The notes under the pieces are model-generated. The model was not told where the DNA came from, searched no databases, and saw only the letters and a program-made list of their open reading frames with translations. Source: Neodontobutis hainanensis (Eukaryota > Chordata > Actinopteri > Gobiiformes > Odontobutidae). From it: a stretch of 64,000 nucleotides of DNA. The DNA is taken from positions 62,001 through 126,000 of the forward strand of contig JALDNG010000100.1 in assembly GCA_024349245.1 (NCBI GenBank), in the 5' to 3' direction. Shown here in pieces: positions 1 to 10,850 of the stretch. Position 1 is the first letter of the stretch. Every line of letters begins with the position of its first letter. The translations under genes and the position numbers were made by a program.

Positions 1-156
1 GGCTGTGGGCGTCCAGGGCTCGGTCAGAGACGAGTGTTTGATGGGAGTGATGTTGGCCAGGTCCGGAGGAGTACCTTTTCTGTTTAATAGTAAAACTGCA
101 GTGGTCTCGGCGGATTTGAGTGGCGTGGATCTTCTCCTGTCTAGGCACAGATTTTC
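1..156 (-). CDS. e2f7: e2f7, second coding exon (N-terminal region, EPWTPTA motif)
   Basis: This minus-strand exon encodes 52 residues in one open frame, starting ENLCLDRRRSTPLK and ending SLTEPWTPTA at the window edge. The acceptor is a pyrimidine-rich tract ending CCCAG at 157-160. E2F7 is an atypical E2F, a nuclear repressor with two tandem DNA-binding domains that acts without a DP partner on S-phase and DNA-damage genes. The KEN-like start, the TP-rich middle and the EPWTPTA block that precedes the first DNA-binding domain match vertebrate E2F7; E2F8 shares EPWTPTA. The next coding exon upstream begins with an E2F7-type N terminus, which settles the paralogue. Both DNA-binding domains lie beyond the left edge. 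Whether this exon stops exactly at base 1 cannot be seen. Confidence 0.9.
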
Positions 157-1434
157 CTGGGATACAGACAGATGTATCGTTTAGTCAAGTCAACACTTTT
201 TCATGGCTTGCTTAAATACAATAATCTTGGACTATATAGCATTTCTAATCACTTTTATCCACTCAAACAGTACTTTCTTATAGGGGTGCACAAGTAATTT
301 GTTATAGTAACATTAATATATGTAATACTCAAAAGGAATAAACTGCAAAAATGTTATGGTACACCATGTGCTTTCATATTTTGCAAAGAATCTAAGCTGA
401 GATAAAGCTTTATATAATATTGTAATGTGACCAAATCAGTTAGAGGCAATGAACTTAATTTCTCTTTTTTTAAGTGGAAGCTGAAAAATTGTTATATTAT
501 AACATCATGTATGTTTTTTAATGCTTTGTAGCCTCCCTTATTTATTGAATCTGATATGTTAGAAAAAGGAGGTAGGTGTTTAAAAGTGTTACTATAGTTT
601 ATGTGGCTTTCCGTTGCTCAAAACAAATTAATTATTTATCTCAAACCCTATTGATTTTGATACACATGAACTAGAAAGTGTCTGTTCTTCTGTTTTCTTT
701 TAGAAATGACACATTTAGCTAATAAGATTTGTGATATCTAATATCTAACATTTTACAACCATGTTTTAACATGACAGCCTATATACTTGACTAGTCTGCC
801 TCTACAATTCCTTGGGCTGGTTGTAATTTTAGCACAAAATGAACACATGTTTTTTCTGCTCTTAGTAAACTGAAAAACACCAACATTCTCTGTAAACTAC
901 TACTTCAGCACAGAATGGATTCAACATTTACTTTACCATGTGAACCTGCACTGACTGTTATTTCACTAAAGGTGATTACCACACTCTCCGCACTCATAGC
1001 TATTCTTCTTTCTGTAATATGCAGTGTTATTACCATAGATATACTACCCACATTTACAATATCGGAATTTCTATTTCAGAAGTTCATCCCTGTATGCTGC
1101 TGAACATAAGTACAAAATGTATTTATCAATTTCTATACATTGTTTTTATAGATTGTAACTTGTATGGTTAATGACACTTTTAGTATATACATGCATTTTA
1201 CTAACAATGCACAATATGTTCCTCTTTGTAATTATTGTGATACAGTTGCTAGCTATCTATAGCAATGCCTTTAATTCACAGAAATGACATACTGGCCAGT
1301 GCATTACGTTTGTCTATTACAGACACTTCTCAACATCTAGCCACAGTACAGGCTATCTGTGGCATTAATCACGTGCCTAAATCCAATTTTGGTACATTAC
1401 ACAGCCCAGACCTGGATTAATTCATTTACCTCAC
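157..1434 (-). other. e2f7: e2f7 intron between coding exons
   Basis: AT-rich intron bounded by a GTGAGG donor (minus strand, just below 1435) and the CCCAG acceptor above 156. I see no coding exon or recognisable transposon inside it. A 62-codon plus-strand ORF at 915-1103 has no supporting signal. Confidence 0.75.
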
Positions 1435-1551
1435 CTTTTGTTCACTTTGGTTCCCATCCACCCCCTTCTCTTCTTCTTTTCCTCCAGGTCCAACTCCAAA
1501 ACCTTTCCTGGAACTCGTGAGATCTTTCAGTGCAAGACATTCAACCTCCAT
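1435..1551 (-). CDS. e2f7: e2f7, first coding exon with start codon
   Basis: The ATG is at 1551-1549 and the exon encodes 39 residues, beginning MEVECLALKDLTSS and ending GNQSEQK. Human E2F7 begins MEVNCLTLKDLIS, so the start and the identity are well supported. The exon ends in phase 0 at CAAAAG|GTGAGG, so the spliced protein reads SEQK-ENLCLD, the counterpart of the QKEN junction in mammalian E2F7. On its 5' side the transcript has ten untranslated bases (1552-1561) after a TGTTAG acceptor at 1562-1563, so at least one non-coding exon must lie further upstream. The middle of the exon is rich in glycine, lysine and glutamate (RKGFGVGPGGKEEEK), as expected for the poorly conserved N terminus. 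Only the first 91 residues of the protein fall in this window. Confidence 0.92.
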
Positions 1552-1561
1552 TTTAAAAAAC

Positions 1562-2106
1562 CTAACACAAACCAAACAAAAACATATACGAGTCACGACA
1601 CCCAGACTGATCCATACTATCTGAGCTTTACACGGGCTAAAGTTAGGAAGTAAAGGGCGATCTGAAAACTTTGGCGAGAGGTCAACTGGAAATGGCGCAA
1701 TATTGCTAATTAGCCGCTAGCAGGCTAACTTCTTATCTAAGTAGATAAAATAACCCTAGACATGATTTTCTACTTAAAAAACAAAGCAGTGACATTTAGA
1801 CGAACGAGGACTCTGCGTACGGTTATGCTTTATTAATACAATTGTGGTTGATGTTACATAAAGTGCGTAACTGTCCGAAATTTTACTTGTATTACTTATA
1901 TAGTAGTAGTATAGTACCAAATACCTCTAACATAGCGCTTACTTTTTATGCAGTTGACAGCAGACATGGCTGTTAAATGCATATTACCGTTGATTTTTAA
2001 TGGTTTATGAGATGTTAGTTAGCTTTAATTAGCTGAGCTAAAATGACTAGCTCAGCTGATCAGCAAATTATAAGTTCAGACGTCCTTACAGAGAAATGAC
2101 ACTCAC
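1562..2106 (-). other. e2f7: e2f7 first intron
   Basis: Lies between the candidate first exon (donor at 2105-2106) and the acceptor at 1562-1563. It contains TTTGGCG and AATGGCGC motifs near 1667-1700 that resemble weak E2F sites. Nothing coding is seen. Confidence 0.55.
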
Positions 2107-2340
2107 CTTTCACCTCTTCTTCTTCTTTGAATGAAATAACACAAAACGTCTCCTCTGCGCTTTTACAAACTCAGTCAGTTTTCAGATAGACATCGTATCT
2201 ATTTTCCCTCTTCAAAATAAGCGCCTCTTCACTTCTCCCTCCGTTTCTGTCCCACGTCCTTCCCTGTTACTGGACGCCCTCAGCTCTGTCCCGTTGAGAC
2301 CCAAAGCTTCACCCGCTCAAGCTTGTTTTCTGGCGCTCTC
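2107..2340 (-). other. e2f7: candidate non-coding first exon (5' UTR) of e2f7
   Basis: On the minus strand GTGAAAG|GTGAGTG at 2110-2101 is a near-consensus splice donor, correctly placed to join the acceptor at 1562. The upper boundary, the transcription start, is only estimated from where the CCAAT and GC-rich block begins. I see no upstream ATG with a long frame. Confidence 0.5.
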
Positions 2341-2354
2341 AGGCATCGGCTCCG

Positions 2355-2535
2355 CTCCGGCCAATCAGAGACGAGTAAATGCGCACGTCACCTAAGCACT
2401 CGGCCAATGAGCGTTGTCTAGCCCATGTGCGCGCCTCAACCCCACCAATGGGCGTCTACAGCAAACCACGCCCCCTGTAGACTCTGTTGGCGGGGCAACC
2501 AGCGCGCTGTATCCAAAGGAAGTTATAAAACACAC
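2355..2535. promoter_or_regulatory. CpG-rich promoter, probably divergent (e2f7 and a plus-strand transcript)
   Basis: Three CCAAT boxes (2361, 2404, 2445) are spaced 43 and 41 bp apart. They are followed by a GC-box-like CCACGCCCCC at 2467-2475, an E2F-type TTGGCGGG at 2487-2494 and a plus-strand TATAAAA at 2524-2530. CCAAT arrays bound by NF-Y together with E2F sites are typical of cell-cycle genes, and E2F7 is a known E2F target. The TATA box points away from e2f7, suggesting a second transcript on the plus strand. Confidence 0.6.
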
Positions 2536-2553
2536 TGCGAGAGGTGTTACTCT

Positions 2554-2597
2554 GCTGCGATTTCCTGACAAAATTGTCAAACTTTTCGCTTAAATTT
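2554..2597 (+). other. possible first exon of a divergent plus-strand transcript
   Basis: TATAAAA at 2524-2530 predicts a start about 25-30 bases downstream, and a GTGAGT donor follows at 2598. No coding potential is visible, so a long non-coding RNA is as likely as a 5' UTR exon. The start position is inferred. Confidence 0.3.
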
Positions 2598-2599
2598 GT

Positions 2600-3640
2600 G
2601 AGTAAACCCATTGACAGCGTCTCAGCAGATTTAAAAACGTCTCTTAAAATGAAAAACGCAGTTATGCACTTGGTGGTACTCAGAATTTCCTCCAGTGGTA
2701 GGCCTACCTAGAAGCAGACATGAAGGAATGGCTGCTTTAAAGAAATTATGTTTTTAACATCTAGCTATGGGCATCGTTGGATTTTGGACAGCAAAAACAC
2801 GAGAAAGAGTTTGTCTGCTGCAATGGATAAAACACTGAGGTCTGGAGACTCTGTCTGTAGTCTATGTCCACTCATTTAAATTACGACAAAACTTATCTCA
2901 CTCCAAATAAGGTTAATTACATGAAAACAGAAATCAGGCCCCAACTGTAGTTACTGTGCAATGAAAAGACTCATAGACTCATATATGTACATGTTGCAAG
3001 AAGATTAAATCATTGTGGGTGGAGGCCAGTGTTTCATTCTCCGAGTTTGTTGAGGTGTTTTAGTGTGTCACAACTCACAGAAAAAGGGTAATATAGTCCA
3101 TCTAAATGAAAATGTTTTTAAAAATAATAATAATAAAAAAGTAATAATATTGCACATGGAAGGATTTTTTGCATATATTAAAATTATCTTAGATGGATGT
3201 TTTCCCAGTGAGTGTTATACTCATATTCTTTGGTAGGTCTGTGATTGGGCCTCAGTTGTTACAATTATAGGTTACAATCAGTCTACAAACACCTCTGACC
3301 CTCAGTAAAACTAAAATCCTGCTAACTGCCTTGGCCATCTCTGCAGTAAAATGCACATATTTTAAATTCATTCCCTGGCAGGTTTTCTATTAAATGGTCT
3401 CAAAGCCACAAATCTGACCCTTTTTGGTAAAACTTTAATGCAAGTTAATGCCACTATAGAGACTGAAATGTATTGTGCAGTTAAGAGTGAACCTGTGTCT
3501 CACAAACGATCTTTACCTTTCAGACTTTTCTTCTGTTTCAAACTCAAAGCCCCCTCACTGCAAATAACGCCCCCGGTTCACAATAAAGCAGATATTCATA
3601 CCACACAGTTTAATACCTTTAGCGTCATAATCTGTGCTTT
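2600..3640. other. intergenic, nothing recognised
   Basis: AT-rich DNA with no coding exon or identifiable repeat between the two GC-rich promoter candidates. Confidence 0.5.
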
Positions 3641-3860
3641 TGACTCTGCGACCGCTGTAATGAGCTCTGCGGCGGAACTTAGACAGATGGGAGGGAGGGA
3701 CGGAGGGAGGAAGGAAGGAGGCCTAGTGGCGCTAAATTTACCTGCGATGCAGCGCGAAAATGTAGTGGAGGGAGTGCGCACTGCTCTGAGCTGACTCAGT
3801 ACCGCCCTCAAAGCAAACAGCAGACAGGGGGGACTGACCCACAGAGGATTTCATAAGACT
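3640..3860 (-). promoter_or_regulatory. second GC-rich promoter candidate with perfect E2F site
   Basis: A local CpG-rich island holds TTTCGCGC on the minus strand (3759-3752), an exact match to the E2F consensus TTTSSCGC. A minus-strand donor, GCATCGCAG|GTAAAT, lies just below at 3742/3741. This layout fits an alternative non-coding first exon of e2f7 (about 3742-3850). The region also has a polypurine stretch of GGGA/GGAA repeats at 3690-3720. Confidence 0.4.
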
Positions 3861-4475
3861 CTGAAAAACACACACGACCTCCAAACGCTTTCAAATCTGA
3901 AGATAAGTCAACGCATTTGAAGCACGTTGATTTTGATTGGATACAGCGATATTTGAAATGTAAAAGCTATATAATGGCCAGAATAAGTCCACATTGGAGA
4001 GGTGCATGCATTCGAACTGAGGTGCAACTACAAAGCAGTTATGAAACTGTAATAAGAACATGCCCTAAATATTTTAATGCAAACTGGAGTAGTTCTCAGG
4101 TAGGTCTGCTACTGGTGGTATACATTGGCCATCTTTAGTGGTAGCCTAAAAGCTACAAGGAAGCCTCTGAGATTTATTATAAGGAAATATTAACTTTTGA
4201 GAATATATATTGGCAAGATGTAGCCATACTTTGTGACTCCTGGAGAGGTGCAGCAGAGGAAATAGACAGGACAGGCAGTTCCAACTGGACTTCAGGGGCC
4301 AATTGTCTGTCTTTATGCTACTCCCTAGAACAATGACTCCTAAAATTTTCTCAAAGAGCCTGCCTGTGTGCGACGGAAGAATATTCATATTAAAAAAAGT
4401 AATTTGTAAAATGCAGTGTATTCATGAGCCGGTACTTTCTGAGACAGTTGTATTGTTCCTGCAGATCTTTTGTAA

Positions 4476-4670
4476 ATATACTAAACAAAAATTTAAACGC
4501 AGCACTTTTGTTTTTGCCCCCATTTGTCATGAGCTGAACTCAAAGATCTAAGACTTTTTCTTTGTACACAAAAGTCCTGTTTCTCTTAAATATTGTTCAT
4601 TTGCCGAGATAATCCATCCACCTCACAGGTGTGGCATTTCAAGACACTGACTAGCGCAGACTCGCAGTGC
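4476..4670 (+). mobile_element. Tc1/mariner-type transposon, terminal fragment
   Basis: The segment starts ATACTAAACAAAAATTTAAA and runs through GCAGCACTTTTGTTTTTGCC and CCACCTCACAGGTGTGGCAT. I recognise this as the terminal region of a widespread fish Tc1-like element. It breaks off before any transposase sequence. Confidence 0.6.
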
Positions 4671-4701
4671 TCTTCACGGCCACAGCCCACTCCAGTCCTT
4701 G

Positions 4702-4728
4702 ATGTAGCCACGAGGCTGGTGGCTACAT
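4702..4728. repeat. perfect 10-bp hairpin
   Basis: ATGTAGCCAC (4702-4711) and GTGGCTACAT (4719-4728) are exact reverse complements around a 7-base loop. They lie next to the Tc1-like fragment, so the hairpin may be transposon debris. Confidence 0.5.
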
Positions 4729-4739
4729 ACTGTATTACA

Positions 4740-5510
4740 ATAGTAAATTTCCAGTCTTATTTAATTTTTTCCATTTTAGTTGATCAACCTAATATGAAAT
4801 CAAATATTGACTGGTTTTACATTTTCCAATGTTCATTTTCAAAACAGATAAGGAAAGTGGGGTTATTTCTGGATTTTCAATTTCCTTTTTTCTGAATGGT
4901 TATCTGGAAATTGCATTTTAGGTTGAAATTTGTGAACTGTAAAAAAAAGTATATTGTTTTGGGGGTTATTTACAGTCAGGTGTGTTTTTGTCTTTTGGGT
5001 TGAGTTTGAGCCTGTGTCTGAATCAACACACTCATCACTTTACAGTGCACTACTGTAATTAGTGCTTACGCCCTTTTGTATTGGTGTCTAGTGACTGAAA
5101 TGTGGTGCTGTCAAAGTTTCCCACAATGCATTAGTAAAAGTAGTGAGCCGTAGACCATAATGCTTTGCGAATTGTCAGAGGAGAGCAGTGCAACCGTGAC
5201 ATGTCTTTAAACTGTACACCACAGGTTTGAATGAAACAAGTGAAAGGCACAAGTTTGACTTTCTGTGGAAACGTAATCTGTTCTAAATTATTATCAATAA
5301 ACTATTACAATGTAAAATCACTGACGTTAGCTTATCTTAAATCATACAGACGGACATATGAGAGATTCCCTCTTGAGTGATAAAACAATTGGTATAATCC
5401 GATTTGGTTATTGAACAAGAGTTGTTGAATAAAGCACATAACCTTACTTATATTAATACTAATATCACTTTTTTACAGAAGTCTATTATCAGTGGATTTT
5501 TTTAGCATGT
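4740..5510. other. intergenic, nothing recognised
   Basis: No exon-like frame, splice-site pair or recognisable repeat seen. Confidence 0.4.
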
Positions 5511-5512
5511 AC

Positions 5513-5865
5513 GGGCGGCAGTGGCTCAGTGGTAGAGCGGCTGTCCTTCAACTGGAAGGTAGTAGGTTCGATTCCCGCTCTCCCCACTGTTCATACTGTT
5601 GTTGTGTCCTTGGGCAAGACACTTAACCCACCTTGCTTGTATGATTGTGTAAGAATGTAAATGTATGTGGTGATGGTCGAAGAGGCCGTAGGCGCAGAAT
5701 GGCTGCCACGTCTCTGTCAGTCTGCACCAGGGCAGCTGTGGTTACAGATGTAGCTTACCATCACCAGTGTGTGACTGTGTATGTATGAATAATGGATATG
5801 TAAAGCGTCTTTGCGTCCCCAGAAAAGCGCTATATAAAATTGATTGATTATTATTATTTTTTTTT
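5513..5865 (+). mobile_element. tRNA-derived SINE, nearly complete
   Basis: The head contains an A-box-like TGGCTCAGTGG and a B-box GGTTCGATTCC (about 5564-5574), the internal polymerase III promoter of a tRNA-related SINE. The body has the TGTCCTTGGGCAAGACACTT block shared by all copies in this window, and the tail ends in AGCGCTATATAAA followed by an ATT-rich run. This is the best full-length reference copy here; relatives occur near 10.5, 15.7, 17.6, 42.5 and 51.0 kb. Confidence 0.8.
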
Positions 5866-5889
5866 TATTAAAACACCTCTGTAGTGTCC

Positions 5890-7029
5890 AAAACCGCTCA
5901 TTAATTGAGTGCACCATATAGTCCTCTATATATGCAACACTATATAGTGTTTGAGGGGCTAGAGACTAAGGTGTGCATTCAGACACAGCCAAAGAAGCAC
6001 GGTTCAGAGGGGAAACTAAACCTAATGGACCAGGCTGTTCTGGTCTCATAGTCGTTGGTTATGAAAGGACAGTGTGACTCCTGATGTGAGAGTCGTTGAG
6101 GCTCAGGAGAGTCGGTAGTGTCACTGTTCCAGTCAGGTGTTGTTGTTGTTCTATAGTGAAACTGTTTTTTTTAAGTTTTAGAACATTGATGTAAATAGTG
6201 GGCAACATGAATCTGAGGCCACCTCTTCTGTTAAGTGAGAACTTGGCTTTTTTAGAATGCCCTTTCTCTTTGAGGTGGACCGCAGACTCAGCTCATTTGG
6301 GCCATTTCTATTTCAATATGAATATTGTATATCATCAATCATTGCGAGTGCAATCTAAAGGAAAATTACCAACCCTGCTCTATTTAGATGCTCTAAACAG
6401 GGACTAAAGTAGGACTAAGTGTATGATAAAACCAGGATTAAAGCCAAAGTTAAACAATATTGATTCAAAGGGTTATATATATACAGTATATGAATGTTAA
6501 AGTTTCACTTTAATAAACAAAGCATCAAACAGATGCTGAATAATCTTTCCTTACAGCACTAAGGTCAAATATTGTCAGAAATCATTCTTACTTTCTTCTG
6601 TTATCCTCCAGTTTCATCCTATAACCTTTCCTCTGTCTGTTGAGCCTCAGTGGTGTGTTGTTGGAGTCTGACCTTTCCTTAAACTGCTTTCCTGCACTAA
6701 ACTGAGTTGAAGAATAAAAAGGCTGATAACTGACACTGACATAAAGTAAGCCTTCTGCACCAACCACCTTATTTGAGGACACATCCCTTATGCCAGCTTC
6801 CCAAAATAACTCAGGAGAAGATGCTATGATCTGTGTATTGAAGTTTATCAGACAGCTTGCACTGCAGCTGATGGTGACGATTTACATGTGATGTATGGCA
6901 TCTGTCTTTCTCTTATGTTGTGCTAAGAGAAAGATAAAGTATTGCCATTTTTCATCATCCTTCCTTCTAGCAATATTTTTCCCCAGGTTTCATGCAGGGG
7001 CAGCAGTCAACACAGAGTTTGCCAGACTT
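5890..7029. other. intergenic, nothing recognised
   Basis: Several 60-70 codon ORFs occur on both strands but none has splice signals, domains or composition to support it. Confidence 0.4.
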
Positions 7030-7094
7030 TCCTCTCCCGAGACACTTCCAGCAGCTCTTCCGGGAAAAATACTAAGGTGCTCCCAGGTTGAAAG
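7030..7094 (-). mobile_element. tiny Rex3/RTE-like LINE fragment
   Basis: The 65 bases match the 3' coding end of the LINE at 16.75 kb: both read CTCCC-AGA-ACTTCC..CTCTTCCGGG...CCAGG in the same orientation. It is a short antisense remnant of the region encoding the terminal WERLG-PPEELEE block. Confidence 0.5.
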
Positions 7095-8783
7095 ATTTAG
7101 TATGTGTTCTTTAAAACTCTCATTAAACCTAACTTTGGGGCACTAAACAGATGACAAACAGGAAGAGTGGAGCAAGATGCAAAGCTAAAATTGTGTAACT
7201 TGATGTTTTTAAAGGGCAAAATGATTCATTTGTTGGAGAGGCAAACATGGAGTAATGAGGAAGTAAAATGTCAGAGTTCACGGCTGTCCCGTCAAAGTGA
7301 GCCTTACCCAACCCTTTCAATCTAATCTAAAGAACAGCTTTTCCACAAATGAAGCCACAGCCCGGGCTTGTTGCATGTGCTTCATGTCGTGCTGTGGGTT
7401 TAGAGTCTCACAGCTCTCCTCTCGCTGGGGTCCTGGAGCTCTGATTGTTTGTGCGGGACAGGCCTGGACTCGCCTCTGTCAGCAGGTTGTCATGGAGTCA
7501 GCTGAGACCCTTTGTGTTCACAATTTAACAAGACTCTTACACCGGCCCTTGACACTTAAACGTCAGAGAGTCCTGAGATACAGCATTGGTCTTTATCGAC
7601 TCGATTGTGTCGAGAGTGTGGATTAAAATAACAGCCTTTTGTATAAGTACAACCAACAGGGGGTCATTCAGAGGAGTTTATTAAACACAGTAAGGGAGGA
7701 TTAACATTTTAACAGCATAACATAAAGCTAAATAAATATTCTGAATGTGGTCTTCTCAAAAGGCTTATGAAATGGGAATGTGAGCTGTGACAAATGAAAG
7801 TGTTTTATCTGCACTCTTAATTTTTTTATTTCTGTATTTTACTTATGTTTCTTATTCTAAATGTTGTCTATGTACTTTAAATGAGTCTTTTATTTCTGTA
7901 AGCACAAGTCACCCAGTGTGTGAATTGTTCTATATAAATCAAACTGCCCGGTCTTGCCTACATGTTCTATATATTTATGTATTTCAATAAATGTGAATCT
8001 TTAAATTTACTTTGTATTTTATTTCATTCATTTCTTGTTTCTTTGAGTGTTTGTGTAAAATTGAGCAACTGTAAGAGTCCTGTTTTCCCTGAGGCGGTGC
8101 GGTGCAGGATGGGATGGCAGCAGCTGTACCCTCCAGCCTCTCACTGCTAAAACAGCATTTACTCGATTCAAATATTAATAATGATCCAAGTTTCAAAAAG
8201 TCTGCTACATTTAATTTCTCAGATACAGGATTTTTGTGTCTCTTGATGTCTCTTTTTCTGCAGCTCTGGACACTCAGAAACACAAGCCTCTTCAGGACAA
8301 GCTCAACTGTCCCGTCCTGTTCTGTCCTCACAGTGGAAATGAGGCTGAAGTCATTTGTTGGTAGATTAACAAAGTTTGTCTTATCTAATCCAGTTAGTGG
8401 TACATACAGACCAACAGAAAGTTTATATGTGTTTATGTTAAATGTTTTAGACCAGGTACCAATGACTCAATGAGAGCTGACACCTGTGAGATACTGTAAC
8501 TGGACGAAGCTCAACGACACATACTCAACTTTCATCTATTAAATCTTTCTGAACAAAACCAGATCATTCTTATTACAACATACTTTAAGGTTACACACTG
8601 ATGTTTACTACAAACTGCTCATGTTCTCTAGAAAGTGACAAACACAAAAAACACAGAAGAAAACAGAAGTAGTGTTTAACCACATTTATCTTTTGACATC
8701 TTTTCACAGGAAACTTCCCTTTTTCCTAAACTCTGTTTAACCTGAATGTGTTTAGTGCTGCATTTGTCAGAGACCAGACCAAC
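7095..8783. other. upstream region of the Ig receptor gene
   Basis: Contains no clear TATA box. The last 80 bases before the ATG at 8784 read as an ordinary 5' UTR. A 123-codon frame at 8102-8473 lacks supporting features. Confidence 0.4.
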
Positions 8784-8835
8784 ATGGACTGGTCCTGGAT
8801 TCTCCTGGTTTTCCTCCTCCTTCTGCAGTTTTCAG
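8784..8835 (+). CDS. Ig-superfamily receptor with ITIM-like tail, exon 1 (signal peptide)
   Basis: First exon of a six-exon gene: 8784-8835, 9353-9664, 14578-14853, 21306-21395, 21470-21498 and 21599-21703. All junctions use GT-AG, the phases agree, and the total is 864 bases for 287 residues. Exon 1 encodes MDWSWILLVFLLLLQFS, a classic hydrophobic signal peptide, and ends in phase 1 at TTCAG|GTGAG. The spliced protein is a type I membrane receptor: V-type Ig domain (about 20-121), C2-type Ig domain (about 122-210), transmembrane helix (about 219-239) and a 48-residue tail with an ITIM-like motif at 261-266. This architecture is common among teleost leukocyte receptors, many of them lineage-specific and multigene. 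The ligand is unknown and I cannot assign it to a named family. The frame is intact despite heavy transposon load in the introns. Confidence 0.85.
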
Positions 8836-9352
8836 GTGAGATGCGAGTCTGGTTCATCCAGGTCTACAGTAGTTTAGAAGAAGGCATCTGGAGCTGAGTC
8901 TGTTTGAGGAGAAAACAGGGACTGAGCAACTATAGGCTCTGATGGGTTTAGACAATGTTTAGTCCTGGTTTAGTCCTGGATTAGACCTGGTTAAGACCTG
9001 GTTTAGATCTGGTTCAGACCTGGGTTTGGTCCTGGTTTAGACCTGGTTCAGACTTGGTTTAGTTCTGGTTTAGACCTTGTTTAGACCTGGTTCAGACTTG
9101 GTTTAGACCTGGTTTAGTCCTGATTTAGACCTGGTTCAGACTTGGTTTAGACCTGGTTTAGATCTGGTTCAGACTTGGTTTAGTTCTGGTTTAGACCTGG
9201 TTCAGACTTGGTTTAGACCTGGTTTAGACCTGGTTTAGACCTGGTTCAGACATGGTTTAGTCCTGGTTTAGACCTGGTTTAGACTTGGTTTAGACCTGGG
9301 TTTGTTGTAAATTATTAATACCTTTAAATATTGGTTTTGTGTTTTTTAACAG
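8836..9352 (+). repeat. intron 1 with CTGGTTTAGAC minisatellite
   Basis: Between about 8940 and 9300 the intron is a degenerate tandem repeat of roughly 11-12 bases (CTGGTTTAGAC, CTGGTTCAGAC, CTGGTTTAGTC). A short related stretch occurs near 49,975-50,030. Confidence 0.8.
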
Positions 9353-9664
9353 AAACAAATGGAGGACATTTGTACCAAACTGTGAGAGAAGGAGCAGACG
9401 TCAGTTTGTTCTGTGAAAATGTGATTCCTGATCAGCCTCAATGTGAATTTACCATCTGGGACTTTTACAAGAATTTTTCTCCAACAGTCCTTTTTGAAAA
9501 AGGACAGAAGAAGAAAGTCAGTTCAGGAGTGAGTCTGTCTGAGAACTGTTCTCTGGTTTTAGAGAGAGTCTCAGAGGAACAGGCTGGACACTACTTTTGT
9601 TCACAGTCCGACAGAGAGAACATCAGGAGAGTAATCACTGACATCAGTCTGTCTGTTGTGACCT
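9353..9664 (+). CDS. Ig receptor exon 2: V-type immunoglobulin domain
   Basis: A single 312-base exon in phase 1-1, as usual for an Ig domain. Acceptor TTTTTTAACAG, donor T|GTGAGT. Key residues in the spliced protein are Cys38 (LFC), Trp53 (TIWDF) and Cys100 in EEQAGHYFC, the canonical disulphide pair with the Y-x-C signature. Cys48 and Cys83 could form a second disulphide. Two N-glycosylation sequons are visible, NFS at 58 and NCS at 82. There is no J-like FGxG motif at the end; the domain closes with DISLSVVT. Confidence 0.88.
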
Positions 9665-9951
9665 GTGAGTATTTGTTCTATTTTCAGTCATATTTTCTTG
9701 TATTTTGAGCTCAAAGCTTGTCCTGATGAAGTCACCTCTGTGACATTATTGAAACAGTTTCATGTGAAGTGTGTTTTCTGTGGTGAGCAGTGAGGCCACA
9801 GCCGTGAGCCTCTGAAGGACTCTGAGCTACACTCTTTAAAGATAATGTTCTCTTAGACACACGTCTCTGTGACGGAGTCAGAGCAGAGTCAAATGTAAAA
9901 GACTCAGATGAAAAAATGAAGAGCAGTTGTCCTCAGCTGTAGACGTAAGGA

Positions 9952-10040
9952 AGTGGTTCTCAAACCTTTTCTGCCATTCAGCACTTTGAAAGAGGATAAA
10001 CTCTCAAGCCCCACCTGCCCTCCACCCCCCTTCTCCCCAC
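9952..10040 (+). mobile_element. possible DNA-transposon terminal remnant
   Basis: AGTGGTTCTCAAACCTTTT followed by a C-rich run resembles the end of common vertebrate hAT-type elements. No matching opposite terminus was found. Confidence 0.25.
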
Positions 10041-10529
10041 AACAAACAATCAAATGTATTAAAATAAAGCTCTAAATCAATTATAGCAATGAAAAATTAA
10101 AGCAAAAAATACATATTTAAAAAAAAATATACAATATGAATTAATAAGCATTTTACAAAGTGTTTACAAAAAAGGGTTTGATGCCTTTTCAAATCAAATG
10201 AAGAGAAATAAACTGTCTGTGTTTGGGTGAAATACACAAAATTTGTTTTGTGCAAAACACAAAGTGATTAATAAAAAACATTTGCTCACTTGCATAAAAA
10301 TGTCTGCTAAATTACTAAATGTAGGTATAACACCAGTTGAGCTAATGAGGCTCTACCTAAAGATACTTAAATATGCTATATAATTGGGATACCTTTGAAG
10401 TCAGATTTTACTAAGCTTAACTGTGCTGTGGACCTGAAATATCAACAGAGGAGTGAGATAATTCCATTCTCTCTATTCATTTCATGATATATTTGTGACG
10501 TTACCTTCACTGGGACGTTACCTTCACAC

Positions 10530-10850
10530 AGTCCTTCAACCGAAAGGTAGTAGGTTCGATTCCCGCTCGCCCCACAGTTCATACTGTCGCTGTGTCCTTG
10601 GGCAAGACACTTAACCCACCTTGCATCCAGTGTCCATAGAACTGGTGTATGAATGTGTGTGACTGTAGAGGTGTGTTTGGTGGTGGTAGGAGAAGGTTGT
10701 GAGCGCCGGTTGTGTGGCTGCCCCCCTCTCTGTCTGCCCCAGGAGTGAATGTGTGTAAATGGGGTGAGTGGAAGCTCCATGTAAAACACTGTTGTAAAGC
10801 ACTTTGTGATAATTATCTGTGAAAGGTGCTATATAAATAAATTACTTACT
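10530..10850 (+). mobile_element. tRNA-derived SINE, 5'-truncated
   Basis: Begins inside the tRNA-like head just before the B box (GGTTCGATTCC), followed by the TGTCCTTGGGCAAGACACTT block and ending AGGTGCTATATAAATAAATT. Its internal segment GGTGTATGAATGTGTGTG is the reverse complement of the core of the giant minisatellite at 30.97-42.49 kb. It lies in intron 2 of the Ig receptor gene. Confidence 0.8.

Noticed and set aside
915..1103. 62-codon hydrophobic plus-strand frame
   Set aside because: Lies within the e2f7 intron on the opposite strand, with no promoter or splice signals and AT-driven composition.
5513..5585. A functional tRNA gene with A and B boxes
   Set aside because: The head continues into the shared SINE body and no complete cloverleaf is formed; other copies confirm it is a SINE.
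8102..8473. 123-codon plus-strand frame upstream of the Ig receptor
   Set aside because: No signal peptide, domain or splice partner; the real first exon is at 8784.
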